A stretch of 42,442 nt of DNA from the NCBI GenBank assembly GCA_038235385.1, contig JBBSTY010000014.1, positions 1 through 42,442 on the forward strand, written 5' to 3'. The DNA is from JBBSTY01 sp038235385. Its GTDB lineage: Bacteria > Actinomycetota > Acidimicrobiia > Acidimicrobiales > Acidimicrobilacustridaceae. Shown piece by piece: positions 9,945 to 17,908 of the stretch (position 1 is its first letter; each line of letters begins with the position of its first letter). Under the pieces are notes generated by a model that made no database searches, had not been told where the DNA came from, and saw only the letters and a list, made by a program, of their open reading frames with translations. A program made the translations under genes and the position numbers.

Positions 9945-10490
9945 TCACATGATGGGCCAGAGGAGGCCCACGAGCGCGGTGGTGAGATCCTCGATCTCGG
10001 TGGCGGTGCGCTTGAAGAAGCTGAACCGCCGACCGATCGGGTCCTCGATGTCGTCGTCGTCGGCGAAGAGGTAGTCGCGCGGCTCGCGACCATCCGATGC
10101 CCGCTTGATCCAGGCGGCGACGGGTTCGTCTCGGTGACGGGGACCGACGGCGCCGCCGCGACGCACGAGCTCCTTGAGGGTGAAGGACCGGGCGAAGCAG
10201 TCGAAGTCCAGGAGCGCCGCCTCGCGCACGTGGTCTCGGGTCATGCCCAGGATGAGGTCGGCCGACACCAGCATGTCCGGTGTCATGAGCCGGCTCCGGT
10301 GCCGCTCGACGTCGATGCCCCGCTTGTCCATGATCTCGACGACCTCCTCGGCGGCGGCGAGGCCGTCGCGGAGGGTCCCCGCCGAGCCGACGGTGACGTC
10401 GAGCTCGAGCGCGGCGACGTCGCGACGGAGGAAGGCCTCGGCCATGGGGGAACGACACACGTTGCCGGTGCACACCGTCAGGATCTCGAT
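9945..10490 (-). CDS. Low-molecular-weight protein-tyrosine phosphatase family
   Basis: The active-site loop C-x5-R is clear (CTGNVCRS, Cys7 and Arg13 counting from the proposed start), and the general-acid Asp lies in EDPIGRR near the C-terminus. This fold includes tyrosine phosphatases (PtpA, Wzb) and arsenate reductases. The DPxG acid loop and about 181 residues favour a phosphatase. No ATG, GTG or TTG stands where the family starts. The codon that would give the usual M-x-I-L-x-V-C start is ATC at 10488-10490. A TACAAT box ends 6 bases upstream of it, as in other leaderless starts in this window. A GTG at 10475 would remove the first strand. Divergent from the thiolase-like gene. Confidence 0.82.
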   Translation of the reverse strand: MEILTVCTGNVCRSPMAEAFLRRDVAALELDVTVGSAGTLRDGLAAAEEVVEIMDKRGIDVERHRSRLMTPDMLVSADLILGMTRDHVREAALLDFDCFARSFTLKELVRRGGAVGPRHRDEPVAAWIKRASDGREPRDYLFADDDDIEDPIGRRFSFFKRTATEIEDLTTALVGLLWPIM

Positions 10491-10496
10491 GGGGCG

Positions 10497-10528
10497 ATTG
10501 TAGTGAGGTTCCGGTGCGCCGCTACCTT
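10497..10528. promoter_or_regulatory. Overlapping divergent promoter elements
   Basis: The minus-strand -10-like TACAAT (10497-10502) for the phosphatase shares its bases with a plus-strand -35-like TTGTAG (10498-10503), which is followed after 19 bases by TACCTT (10523-10528) for the thiolase-like gene. If both are used, polymerase cannot occupy both at once. Consensus matches by eye only. Confidence 0.32.
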
Positions 10529-10613
10529 GAGCCGCGAAGGCTTCGGTCCGGCAGTCCGACGGACCGATCTCGACGAGCGGCACCGCCTGCGGGTCGCAAC
10601 GAAGGGGGACCTC

Positions 10614-12116
10614 GTGACCACCGCGCCTGCACCGCTCGATCCGCGCACACCCGTGCTCGTCGGGACCGGCCAGTTCAACAACCGCGTCGACCGCGGCGAG
10701 CCGGTCCTCGAACCGGTCGACCTCATGACCGAGGCGCTCCGCCGCGCCGAGGCCGACACGGGCACGAGCGGGGTGCTGGGGGCGGCGGATTCGGTCCGGG
10801 TCCTCATGTTGCTGTCGTGGCGCTACCGCAACCCGGGTCGGCTGGTGGCCGAGCGACTCGGCCTCGACGACCCCGAATCGATCTACACGGTCATGGGCGG
10901 CAACTACGTCCAGACCCTGGTCAACCGCACGGCGCTCGACATCCTCGAGGGCCGCAACGACCTGGTGCTGCTGACCGGAGGCGAGTCGTGGAGGTCGAGG
11001 ACCCAGGCCCGCTCGGCCGGCACCGAGCTCGACTGGACCGTCGAGGACCCGTCGGTCCCCGATGCGCTCCCCTTCAGTCCCGACCGCGACCTCATGGGCC
11101 CGGGCGAGGTGGCGCGTGGCATCTTCATGCCGGTGCAGGTGTACCCGATGATCGACAACGCCCTTCGGGCGGCGGACGGCATCAGCCTCGATGAGCAGCG
11201 CGATCGGATCGCCCGGTTGTGGTCGCGCTTCAGCGAGATCGCGGTCGACAACCCGAACGCCTGGATCCAGCGTTCCTACTCCCCCAGCGAGATCGCCACC
11301 GCCACCCCGGACAACCGCATGATCGGGTTCCCGTACACCAAGCTCGAGAACTCGAACAACATGGTCGAGCAGGGCGCCGGCCTGATCATGTGCTCGGTCG
11401 CTCGCGCCGAGTCCCTCGGGATCTCCCGGGACCGCTGGGTGTTCGTCCACAGCGGAGCCGACGCCAGCGATCACTGGTTCCTGTCGAACCGCGACAACCT
11501 CTGGTCCTCACCGGCGATGCGCACCGCAGGTCGGGCGGCGCTCGACCTGGCAGGGACGGGCCCGGACGGCCTCGCTTACGTCGACCTCTACTCGTGCTTC
11601 CCGTCCGCCGTGCAGATCGCCGCGCGGGAGCTCGGCCTGGGGACCGACCGGGATCTCACCGTCACGGGCGGCATGAGCTTCGCCGGCGGCCCGTGGAACA
11701 ACTACGCCATGCACGGCATCGCCACGATGTCCGACGTCGTCCGATCCGACCCCGGGTCGCTGGGGCTGTGCACGGCGAACGGCGGCTACCTCACCAAGCA
11801 CGCGTTCGGGGTGTACGGCACCGAGCCTCCCGCAGCGGGCGCCTTCCGCTGGTGCAGCACCCAGGACGAGGTCGACGCCCTCCCGTCCCGTGAGCTCGAC
11901 CCGGAGCCCCAGGGCGAGACCGAGCTCGAGACCTACACCGTGATGCACGATCGCGACGGCTCGCCCGAGACCGGGTACGCCGCGCTGCGGATGCCCGACG
12001 GCCGACGGGCCTGGGGCGTCACCACCGACCCCGACCTCATGAAGGCCATGACCACCGAGGAGCTCATCGGGCGAACCGTCTCGGTCACCCCCGACGGCGC
12101 GCTCGCCGCCGACTGA
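10614..12116 (+). CDS. Thiolase-like acetyl-CoA acetyltransferase family protein
   Basis: 500-residue member of the thiolase superfamily, of the long actinobacterial type often annotated acetyl-CoA acetyltransferase. The GTG start has an AAGGGGG ribosome site (VTTAPAPLDPRTPVLVG). Visible family elements are TPVLVGTGQ at the N-terminus, GGMSFAGGPWNNY, and the catalytic-His segment GGYLTKHAFGVYG. The position of the acyl-carrying Cys in classical thiolases is occupied here by GGNYVQTLVNRTA, with no Cys, so ordinary Claisen chemistry is doubtful. A role in lipid or sterol side-chain degradation, or a non-catalytic scaffold, is inference. Stands alone on the plus strand between two minus-strand genes. 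Confidence 0.82.
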   Translation: MTTAPAPLDPRTPVLVGTGQFNNRVDRGEPVLEPVDLMTEALRRAEADTGTSGVLGAADSVRVLMLLSWRYRNPGRLVAERLGLDDPESIYTVMGGNYVQTLVNRTALDILEGRNDLVLLTGGESWRSRTQARSAGTELDWTVEDPSVPDALPFSPDRDLMGPGEVARGIFMPVQVYPMIDNALRAADGISLDEQRDRIARLWSRFSEIAVDNPNAWIQRSYSPSEIATATPDNRMIGFPYTKLENSNNMVEQGAGLIMCSVARAESLGISRDRWVFVHSGADASDHWFLSNRDNLWSSPAMRTAGRAALDLAGTGPDGLAYVDLYSCFPSAVQIAARELGLGTDRDLTVTGGMSFAGGPWNNYAMHGIATMSDVVRSDPGSLGLCTANGGYLTKHAFGVYGTEPPAAGAFRWCSTQDEVDALPSRELDPEPQGETELETYTVMHDRDGSPETGYAALRMPDGRRAWGVTTDPDLMKAMTTEELIGRTVSVTPDGALAAD

Positions 12117-12158
12117 TCCTCACGGCCGACTGATCCTCACGGCCGACTGATCCTCACG
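12108..12158. repeat. Three tandem 17-base repeats over the thiolase-gene stop codon
   Basis: The unit GCCGACTGATCCTCACG occurs three times head to tail (12108-12124, 12125-12141, 12142-12158) and begins a fourth. The first copy holds the final Ala-Asp codons and the TGA stop; the others are untranslated. Because 17 is not a multiple of 3, the later copies lie in other frames. Confidence 0.9.
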
Positions 12159-12183
12159 GCCGGGGTCTCACGGGGACCCGGCC
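12158..12183. terminator. GC-rich hairpin between convergent genes
   Basis: GGCCGGGGTC and GACCCGGCC pair over about nine bases with one bulged G, around a loop of about seven bases. It lies between the thiolase-like gene (plus) and the cyclic-nucleotide-binding gene (minus), so it may serve both. It has no U tract on either side. Confidence 0.45.
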
Positions 12184-12212
12184 CACAAGGAACGCCGCGC
12201 GGCCCGTCGGCG

Positions 12213-12653
12213 CTACCTCGAGCGCAGTCGGGCGGCGAGGGTCTCCATGACCCGATCGTGCGCCTTCGGCATCTCGCCGAGCAGGGTCTTGAACGCGCGG
12301 GTGTCGAACGCGAGGAGCCGCATGTCGGTCTCGGCGATGACCGTCGCGTTGCGGGGTCGGTGCTCGATCAGCGCCATCTCGCCGATCATGGAGCCCGGTC
12401 CGTTGGTGGCGACGTGCTCGTCGGATGCGTAGACGCCGGCCTCACCTTCGAGGATCACGAAGCACTCGGTTCCCACGCGACCCTGGTCGATGATCACCGC
12501 GCCCCGTTCGGCGGACACCTCGTCGGCCAACTGCAGCACACGATCGAGCTCGTCGGAGGTGAACCCCTCGAAGAACGCCACCGATGCGAGCCGGGCTGCG
12601 AGTCCGCTCGTGTCGGCGTCGCTGGCGACCGCCTTCTTCCTCTGTCCGAACAT
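12213..12653 (-). CDS. Single-domain cyclic-nucleotide-binding protein
   Basis: 146-residue protein that is almost entirely one cNMP-binding domain (about 20-140) of the CRP/cAMP-kinase family. The beta-barrel is followed by the phosphate-binding cassette GEMALIEHRPRNATV, with the Glu and Arg that usually hold the cyclic phosphate and ribose. There is no helix-turn-helix, so it is not a transcription factor by itself; a stand-alone sensor or regulatory partner is the likely role (inference). The ATG has a GGAAGGG site 6 bases away, preferred over an upstream in-frame start. A TACGAT box at 12706-12711 could drive it. Divergent from the dehydrogenase gene. Confidence 0.85.
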   Translation of the reverse strand: MFGQRKKAVASDADTSGLAARLASVAFFEGFTSDELDRVLQLADEVSAERGAVIIDQGRVGTECFVILEGEAGVYASDEHVATNGPGSMIGEMALIEHRPRNATVIAETDMRLLAFDTRAFKTLLGEMPKAHDRVMETLAARLRSR

Positions 12654-12787
12654 GGCCGACCCTTCCGTGAGGAACCCGCTGCGCAACCCCGTGCGGCGCA
12701 CGGGCATCGTAGGGCAGCCCCCCCCCGGCCGCGCGCCGGAGTTAGCGTGGCGACGCGGAACCCACGGGTCGATCAGGGGGAGACGAG

Positions 12788-13831
12788 ATGCAGGCTGCGG
12801 TCATGCGCAACGCCACGTTGGTCATCGACGAGGTCCCCGATCCGGTGCCGGGTCCGGGACAGGTGCTGGTCCGGACCTTGGCGTGCGGCATCTGCGGGAG
12901 CGACCTGCACACCCTGGCCCACGGCGATCAGTTCGTCGAGATGAGCGAGGACGGCGCCGACGCACTCGAACCGGGCATGCCGGCGCCCGAGATCATGGAC
13001 CTCGCCCGCGATGTGGTGATGGGCCACGAGTTCAGCGCCGAGGTCCTCGACATCGGCGAGAACGTGGGCAACTGCCGCCCGGGCGACATCGTCGTCTCCC
13101 TCCCCGTCGCGCTCGACAGCAACGGCATCCACCCCCTCGGCTACAGCAACCAGTACCCAGGCGGGTACGCCGAGCGGATGGTGCTGACCGACCTCATGAC
13201 CATGCGGGTGCCCGACGGCGTGGACCCGCGCCACGCGGCGCTCACCGAACCCATGGCCGTCGGCCTCCACGCGGTGAACGTGTCGGGCATCGCCCCCGGC
13301 ACGGCGGCCGTGGTCCTCGGCTGCGGACCGGTCGGGCTCGCGGTGATCGCCGCGCTCGGGCTCGCCGGCGTCGAACCGATCGTCGCGGCCGACCCCTCCC
13401 CCACCCGCCGAGCGCTGGCCTCGACCATGGGCGCGCACGAAGCGGTCGATCCACGTACCGAGCCGGCGCTCGACGCGTGGCGGCGGATCGATGGCCGCCG
13501 CCCGCTCGTGGTGTTCGAAGCGGTCGGCGTCCCGGGGATGATCGACGATGCGATGCGGGCCGCGCCGCGAGGCACCCAGATCGTCGTCGTCGGGGTGTGC
13601 ATGGAGACCGACCGGATCCGTCCGATGCGAGGGGTGGTGAAGGAGCTGCGCATCCAGTTCGCCTTCGCCTACGACCCGGTCGAGTTCCGCACGACCCTCG
13701 ACCGCATCGCCGACGGCCGGCTCGATGTGGCCCCGCTCATCACCGGATCGGTCCCCATCACCGGGGTCCCGCAGGCCTTCGCCGATCTGGCCGATCCGGA
13801 GGCCCACGCCAAGATCCTCGTCGAGCCCTGA
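12788..13831 (+). CDS. Zinc-dependent medium-chain dehydrogenase
   Basis: 347-residue alcohol dehydrogenase-like oxidoreductase with an N-terminal GroES-like catalytic domain and a Rossmann domain (GCGPVG at 178-183). Likely catalytic zinc ligands are Cys36 (GICGSDLH), His80-Glu81 (MGHE) and Glu154 (TEPMAVGLHAV). The four-Cys structural zinc site is missing; that region instead has only Cys96. A loop of about 20 acidic and Pro residues (about 49-74) sits before the GHE motif. The ATG has a GGGGGAGACGAG ribosome site, and a TAGCGT box lies at 12744-12749. Substrate is unknown; related sequences act on alcohols, polyols or threonine. Confidence 0.87.
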   Translation: MQAAVMRNATLVIDEVPDPVPGPGQVLVRTLACGICGSDLHTLAHGDQFVEMSEDGADALEPGMPAPEIMDLARDVVMGHEFSAEVLDIGENVGNCRPGDIVVSLPVALDSNGIHPLGYSNQYPGGYAERMVLTDLMTMRVPDGVDPRHAALTEPMAVGLHAVNVSGIAPGTAAVVLGCGPVGLAVIAALGLAGVEPIVAADPSPTRRALASTMGAHEAVDPRTEPALDAWRRIDGRRPLVVFEAVGVPGMIDDAMRAAPRGTQIVVVGVCMETDRIRPMRGVVKELRIQFAFAYDPVEFRTTLDRIADGRLDVAPLITGSVPITGVPQAFADLADPEAHAKILVEP

Positions 13832-13958
13832 TCCCCGCCATGGTCACGGTAGGTCAGCAGGCCTACGCGGGGCGCGTTCACGCACTAGCCTGACGCCCCT
13901 ATCTCGTCCGAGACCGGACGCCCGAGGGCGCCGGCGATCCCGAGAGCGCAGGGTCTCC

Positions 13959-14777
13959 ATGTCGAAGTACCGTTGCCCGATCTGCGGCGCGACGCACAAG
14001 CAGTACCAGCCCAACTGCCGACTCTGTGGCCAGAGCCTGTCGCCGGAGAACATCCCCACGGACATGCCACGCGCCGCCACCCCGGCGTCGGCGAACTCCA
14101 GCATCAAGGGCGTGTTCCTGATCGGGCTCGGCGTGGTGCTCGTGCTCCTCGTGGGGGCGCTCGCGTTCGGCATCGTCCAGAGCAACCGGACGATCGAGAC
14201 GGCCAAGGAGGTGGTGCTCCAACAGAACGTGGACGGCTGGAGCCCGCTGGTGTGCGTCGTGGAGGGCACCGCCACCGAGACGCCCCCGACCTGCACGGTT
14301 GCGCCGGGGGAGGGCTTCAAGGTCGAGCTGCCCGGGGATCGCACCAAGTCCAACACACCGTTCGGACCGGCCGAGGGCACCAAGATGGAGACCTGGTCGG
14401 CGACGATCGGATCCGACACGCTGCTCGAGGTCGCCTTCGCCCCGATCACCGATCCGGCCACCGGGGCGGCCCTCACCAGCGGGGACAAGGACGCGTTCGA
14501 TCGGATCGCCGATGCCTGGCTCGCCGGCAAAGGTCTCAGCCGAGCGGTGAGCAGCACGGGCTCCACCGACGTGCGGGTCCAGGAGACGAGCTTCAAGGGC
14601 TACCCCGCGCTGCTGCTCACCACGCCGACCACCGAGGTGAAGTACAACAACCAGGACGCCTACCTGCGGACGTTGCTGATCCTCCGCGACGACGTGCTGT
14701 TCGTCGTGCAGACCACCTCGATCTACGAGAGCTCCGATCCGTTCGATCGCATGGTCTCGACGCTCACGTTCAGCTGA
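13959..14777 (+). CDS. Zinc-ribbon, single-pass membrane protein of unknown function
   Basis: 272 residues. A short cytoplasmic zinc ribbon (Cys6, Cys9, Cys20, Cys23, in CPICG and CRLCG) is followed by a Pro/Ala linker, one membrane helix at about 51-73, and an outside domain of about 195 residues rich in Thr, Ser and beta-type segments. The outside part has a CVV...TPPTCTV pair that may form a disulfide. I do not recognise that domain. The plan (zinc ribbon, helix, exported domain) recalls small envelope sensors or lipoprotein-like carriers. The TGA stop overlaps the prmC stop on the other strand within TCAGCTGA. Confidence 0.8.
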   Translation: MSKYRCPICGATHKQYQPNCRLCGQSLSPENIPTDMPRAATPASANSSIKGVFLIGLGVVLVLLVGALAFGIVQSNRTIETAKEVVLQQNVDGWSPLVCVVEGTATETPPTCTVAPGEGFKVELPGDRTKSNTPFGPAEGTKMETWSATIGSDTLLEVAFAPITDPATGAALTSGDKDAFDRIADAWLAGKGLSRAVSSTGSTDVRVQETSFKGYPALLLTTPTTEVKYNNQDAYLRTLLILRDDVLFVVQTTSIYESSDPFDRMVSTLTFS

Positions 14778-15696
14778 GCGGCCTCGGCGGACGACGCGCC
14801 ACGACGGCTCGTTCCCGGCCGGTGAGGTCCTCGACGATCCGGACCTCGGCGAAGCCCGCGTCGTCCGCTCGGTCGGCGATCGACGACGCCTGGTGCGGTG
14901 CGAGCTCGAGCACCAGCGAACCGTCGGCGCCGAGCCAACCGATCGATCCGTCGACGAGGTGCTCGAGGTCCTCGAGCCCACGCGGTCCGGCGACCAGCGC
15001 CGCTTCCGGCTCCCAGTCCGCCACCGCTGACGGGAGCACCTCGTCCGCGGCGATGTAGGGCGGGTTGCTCACGATCACGTCGACCCGACCACGCAGCGAT
15101 GCCTCGAGCGCCCCGAACCACGCGCCCTCGGCGAGTCGCACCACCGTCCCCCGATGGCCGATGCCGGCGAGGTTGGCGCGGGCGACCACGAGCGCGTCGG
15201 CCGACCGGTCGGTCGCCCACACGTCGACGTCGTCGACCTCCGCGGCGATCGACAGCGCGATGGCGCCCGACCCCGTACCGAGGTCCACCGCCAGCAGACG
15301 TCGGCCGTCGGCCGTCGACTCCCGCATCCGATCGAGCTCGGCGATCGCCGCTCCGGCCACGATCTCGGTCTCGGGGCGCGGGATCAGCACGCGGCGGTCG
15401 ACGAACAGGTCGATGGTTCGAAAGCTCCATCCGCCGAGCACGTACTGGACCGGCTCCCCCGACGCCAACCGCGTCACGAGCTCGTCGAGGCGGGCGACCC
15501 CGCGTTCGGTGGACGGTTCCCCCAGGGCCAGGACGAGGTCGGGCCCGTCGTACCCGGTGACCTCCTCGAGGAGTCGCCGGGCGTCGGCGTCGGCCGAGGT
15601 CGACCCCGCCTCGACGAGCCGCCGCTCGACGTCGCGGAGCAACGATCGCCACGGAACCGGATCCGCTCCGCCGGATCCGGCGGACCGGTCGGTCAC
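14770..15696 (-). CDS. prmC: Release factor glutamine methyltransferase
   Basis: SAM-dependent enzyme that methylates the Gln of the GGQ motif in class I release factors. The N-terminal helical domain (WRSLLRDVERRLVEAG) is followed by the SAM motif AVDLGTGSGAIALSIA and the catalytic VSNPPYI, which binds the Gln side chain. It lies directly after its substrate gene prfA, as in many bacteria. The start is uncertain: GTG at 15696 begins 16 bases after the prfA stop and gives 308 residues; ATGs at 15762 or 15777 would overlap prfA and add 22-27 residues of low-complexity sequence. Neither has a clear ribosome site. Confidence 0.93.
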   Translation of the reverse strand: MTDRSAGSGGADPVPWRSLLRDVERRLVEAGSTSADADARRLLEEVTGYDGPDLVLALGEPSTERGVARLDELVTRLASGEPVQYVLGGWSFRTIDLFVDRRVLIPRPETEIVAGAAIAELDRMRESTADGRRLLAVDLGTGSGAIALSIAAEVDDVDVWATDRSADALVVARANLAGIGHRGTVVRLAEGAWFGALEASLRGRVDVIVSNPPYIAADEVLPSAVADWEPEAALVAGPRGLEDLEHLVDGSIGWLGADGSLVLELAPHQASSIADRADDAGFAEVRIVEDLTGRERAVVARRPPRPLS

Positions 15697-15712
15697 CGAC
15701 GGCGAACGGCGG

Positions 15713-16792
15713 TCACGCGGCGTCCTGACCGTCGAGGGATCGGAGCTGACGACTGCGCTCATCGGCAACCAGCGCATCGCTGACCTCGTCGAGCTCGCCG
15801 GCGAGCACCTTGTCGAGCTTGTACAGCGTCAGACCGATGCGATGGTCCGACACCCGGTTCTCCTTGAAGTTGTAGGTGCGGATCTTCTCCGAACGGCCGC
15901 CGCCGCCGATCTGACCCTTGCGCTGGTCGGAGAGCTCGGCGGCCTGCTCGTCCTGGGCGCGCTGCAGGATGCGGGCGCGCAGCACCTGCATGGCCTTGAC
16001 CCGGTTCTGGAGCTGGCTCTTCTGGTCCTGCATCGACACGACGACGCCGGTGGGACGGTGGGTGATCCGCACGGCCGAGTCGGTGGTGTTGACCGACTGG
16101 CCACCTGGGCCGCTGGAGCGGTACACGTCGATCTGCAGATCGTTCGGGTCGAGGTCGACATCGACGTCCTCGGCCTCGGGGAGCACGCTGATGGTGGCCG
16201 AGGACGTGTGCACCCGTCCCTGGGACTCGGTGACCGGGACGCGTTGCACGCGATGGGGTCCGGCCTCGTGCTTCATGCGGGTCCAGACGCCGTCGCCCTT
16301 GACCAGGAACGTGATCTCCGAGAAGCCGCCGAGGTCGGACGGACGAGATCCCAGCACCTCGAGGCGCCAGCCCTGGCGCGCCGCGTAGCCGCTGTACATC
16401 TCGAACAGGTCCCGGGCGAACAGGTTGGCCTCCTCGCCGCCCTCGGCCCCCCGGATCTCGATGATCACGTTGCGGCCGTCGTTGGGGTCGCGGGGGAGGA
16501 GCAGCAGCTTCCACTCCTCGTCCAGGCGGACGATGTCGGCCTCGGCGCGCTCGATCTCCGATCGGAGCAGCGCCCGATCCTCCGCGGAAGCATCGGCGTA
16601 CAGCTCGCGGGCCGCACCGAGATCGTCGTGCGCCGACCGGAGGCGTCGGCCGCAGTCGACGAGGGTCTGGAGCTCCCGGAACCGCCGGGTGGCATCGGTG
16701 TACCGGCGCTGGTCGGCCATCAGCGTGGGGTCGGCGAGGCGGGCCTCGACGTCGAGGTGCTCACGTTCCAGTTCCTCGAGGCGCTCGAACAT
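15713..16792 (-). CDS. prfA: Peptide chain release factor 1
   Basis: 359-residue RF1, which reads UAA and UAG and releases the finished chain. The codon-reading tripeptide Pro-Val-Thr is at 186-188 (RVPVTESQGRVHTSS), which marks RF1 rather than RF2. The GGQ is at 230-232 within SSGPGGQSVNTTDSAV. The ATG at 16792 (MFERLEELEREHLDVE) matches the family N-terminus. A GTG at 16831 with a weak GGTGGG upstream would add 13 residues. Followed by prmC. Confidence 0.96.
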   Translation of the reverse strand: MFERLEELEREHLDVEARLADPTLMADQRRYTDATRRFRELQTLVDCGRRLRSAHDDLGAARELYADASAEDRALLRSEIERAEADIVRLDEEWKLLLLPRDPNDGRNVIIEIRGAEGGEEANLFARDLFEMYSGYAARQGWRLEVLGSRPSDLGGFSEITFLVKGDGVWTRMKHEAGPHRVQRVPVTESQGRVHTSSATISVLPEAEDVDVDLDPNDLQIDVYRSSGPGGQSVNTTDSAVRITHRPTGVVVSMQDQKSQLQNRVKAMQVLRARILQRAQDEQAAELSDQRKGQIGGGGRSEKIRTYNFKENRVSDHRIGLTLYKLDKVLAGELDEVSDALVADERSRQLRSLDGQDAA

Positions 16793-16842
16793 CGTGTTCA
16801 GGGTACCGGCGGTGCGTCGCGGCACCCGCACCCACCGGGCGG

Positions 16843-17877
16843 TCAGCGCCGCCAGTCGCCCTCGATGGGGATGATCTCGGCCGGTCGGCGCAGTGCGGCC
16901 GCCAACGCCCGGGTGGCATCGTGCGCGTCACGTGCTGGGAGGGCGATCACGAGTCGAGCGTCGGGATCGTGCGCCTCACGCGCATCGGCCGCCAACGGGA
17001 CCACTTCCAGATCGATGCCCACCGAGCACGCCAGGACCACCGGCTCCCCCCGGTCGTCGGTGCCCGTGGCCATGGCGGGAACGACGTCGTTGACGCTCCC
17101 CCGTGGGATTGGGCCCTCGACCGGCTCGAGCCGCCACCCCGCGAAGCGGTCGGGATCGGCGATCAGGTGGGTCCGCAGCCACCGCTCGCCTGCCAGCCGG
17201 TTCAACGGATGCGGGGTGGCGCCGGTCCGCCGCTGCGCACGGACGGTGTCGACCACCGAACGAAGGGCCTCGTCGACCGGCAGGTGGCCGTGGACCATGG
17301 CGAAGGCGTCTCGGTCCTGGCGACCGACACCGACCTCCACGACCGGCGACCCGTCGCCGCCGAGGACCACTCGGGCGACCTCGAGGCCCAGCACCTCACC
17401 GCTCACGACACCGTGGTCGATGACCACGTCCAACCCCGCCCGGTGCAGGGCGGCCGCCGCGGCGACGACGTCGTCGGGCGGAGCGGCGGGCGCTCGTGCC
17501 GGGGTCGGCACGACCGCGTGCACGTCGGTGCCCTCGACGCGCCACACCGAGGGCGCAACGGCGAACAGGGCGGCTCGGCGTGCGAGGTCACCCGGGTCCA
17601 CGATCGCGGCGCGGGGGCTCGACACCGCGTCGGCATCGGGATCGCTGAGCACGGCGAGGTCGGTGACACCTCGGGTCCGGGCCCAGGCGAGGGCCGAGCC
17701 GAGTCCGTGGTCGCCGCCGGCGAGCAGGACCCAGCCCCGTGCGCCTTCGGTCACCGCCGCGCCCCCGCCGAACGCCACGACGGCGCGCTCGGACCCCGCG
17801 ACCGGCCAGTGCCGGTCGACGAGGACCCGGATCTTGGTCCCGAGCAGGCGGGAACGTTGCTCGGGGTCGAGCGTCAC
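16843..17877 (-). CDS. Unrecognised soluble protein between rpmE and prfA
   Basis: 344 residues with strong coding bias and no membrane helix or signal peptide. I do not recognise the family. It looks like alternating beta/alpha sequence: an N-terminal Gly-rich stretch (AVVAFGGGAAVTEG, LLAGGDHGLGSALAWAR), a middle Ala/Pro linker near 125-140, and a C-terminal half with HPLNRLAGERWLRTHL and GSVNDVVPAMATGTDDRGE. No known nucleotide-binding or catalytic motif is certain. It is 31 bases downstream of rpmE and 50 bases before prfA on the same strand, so it is probably cotranscribed with translation genes. Confidence 0.8.
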   Translation of the reverse strand: MTLDPEQRSRLLGTKIRVLVDRHWPVAGSERAVVAFGGGAAVTEGARGWVLLAGGDHGLGSALAWARTRGVTDLAVLSDPDADAVSSPRAAIVDPGDLARRAALFAVAPSVWRVEGTDVHAVVPTPARAPAAPPDDVVAAAAALHRAGLDVVIDHGVVSGEVLGLEVARVVLGGDGSPVVEVGVGRQDRDAFAMVHGHLPVDEALRSVVDTVRAQRRTGATPHPLNRLAGERWLRTHLIADPDRFAGWRLEPVEGPIPRGSVNDVVPAMATGTDDRGEPVVLACSVGIDLEVVPLAADAREAHDPDARLVIALPARDAHDATRALAAALRRPAEIIPIEGDWRR

Positions 17878-17908
17878 GAGCGTGGTGACCTCGAGCGACG
17901 GCTGGCGG

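Noticed and set aside
9441..10613. Upstream extension of the thiolase-like frame by about 390 codons
   Set aside because: It overlaps glyA and the phosphatase on the other strand; the family N-terminus begins right after the GTG at 10614, which has a good ribosome site.
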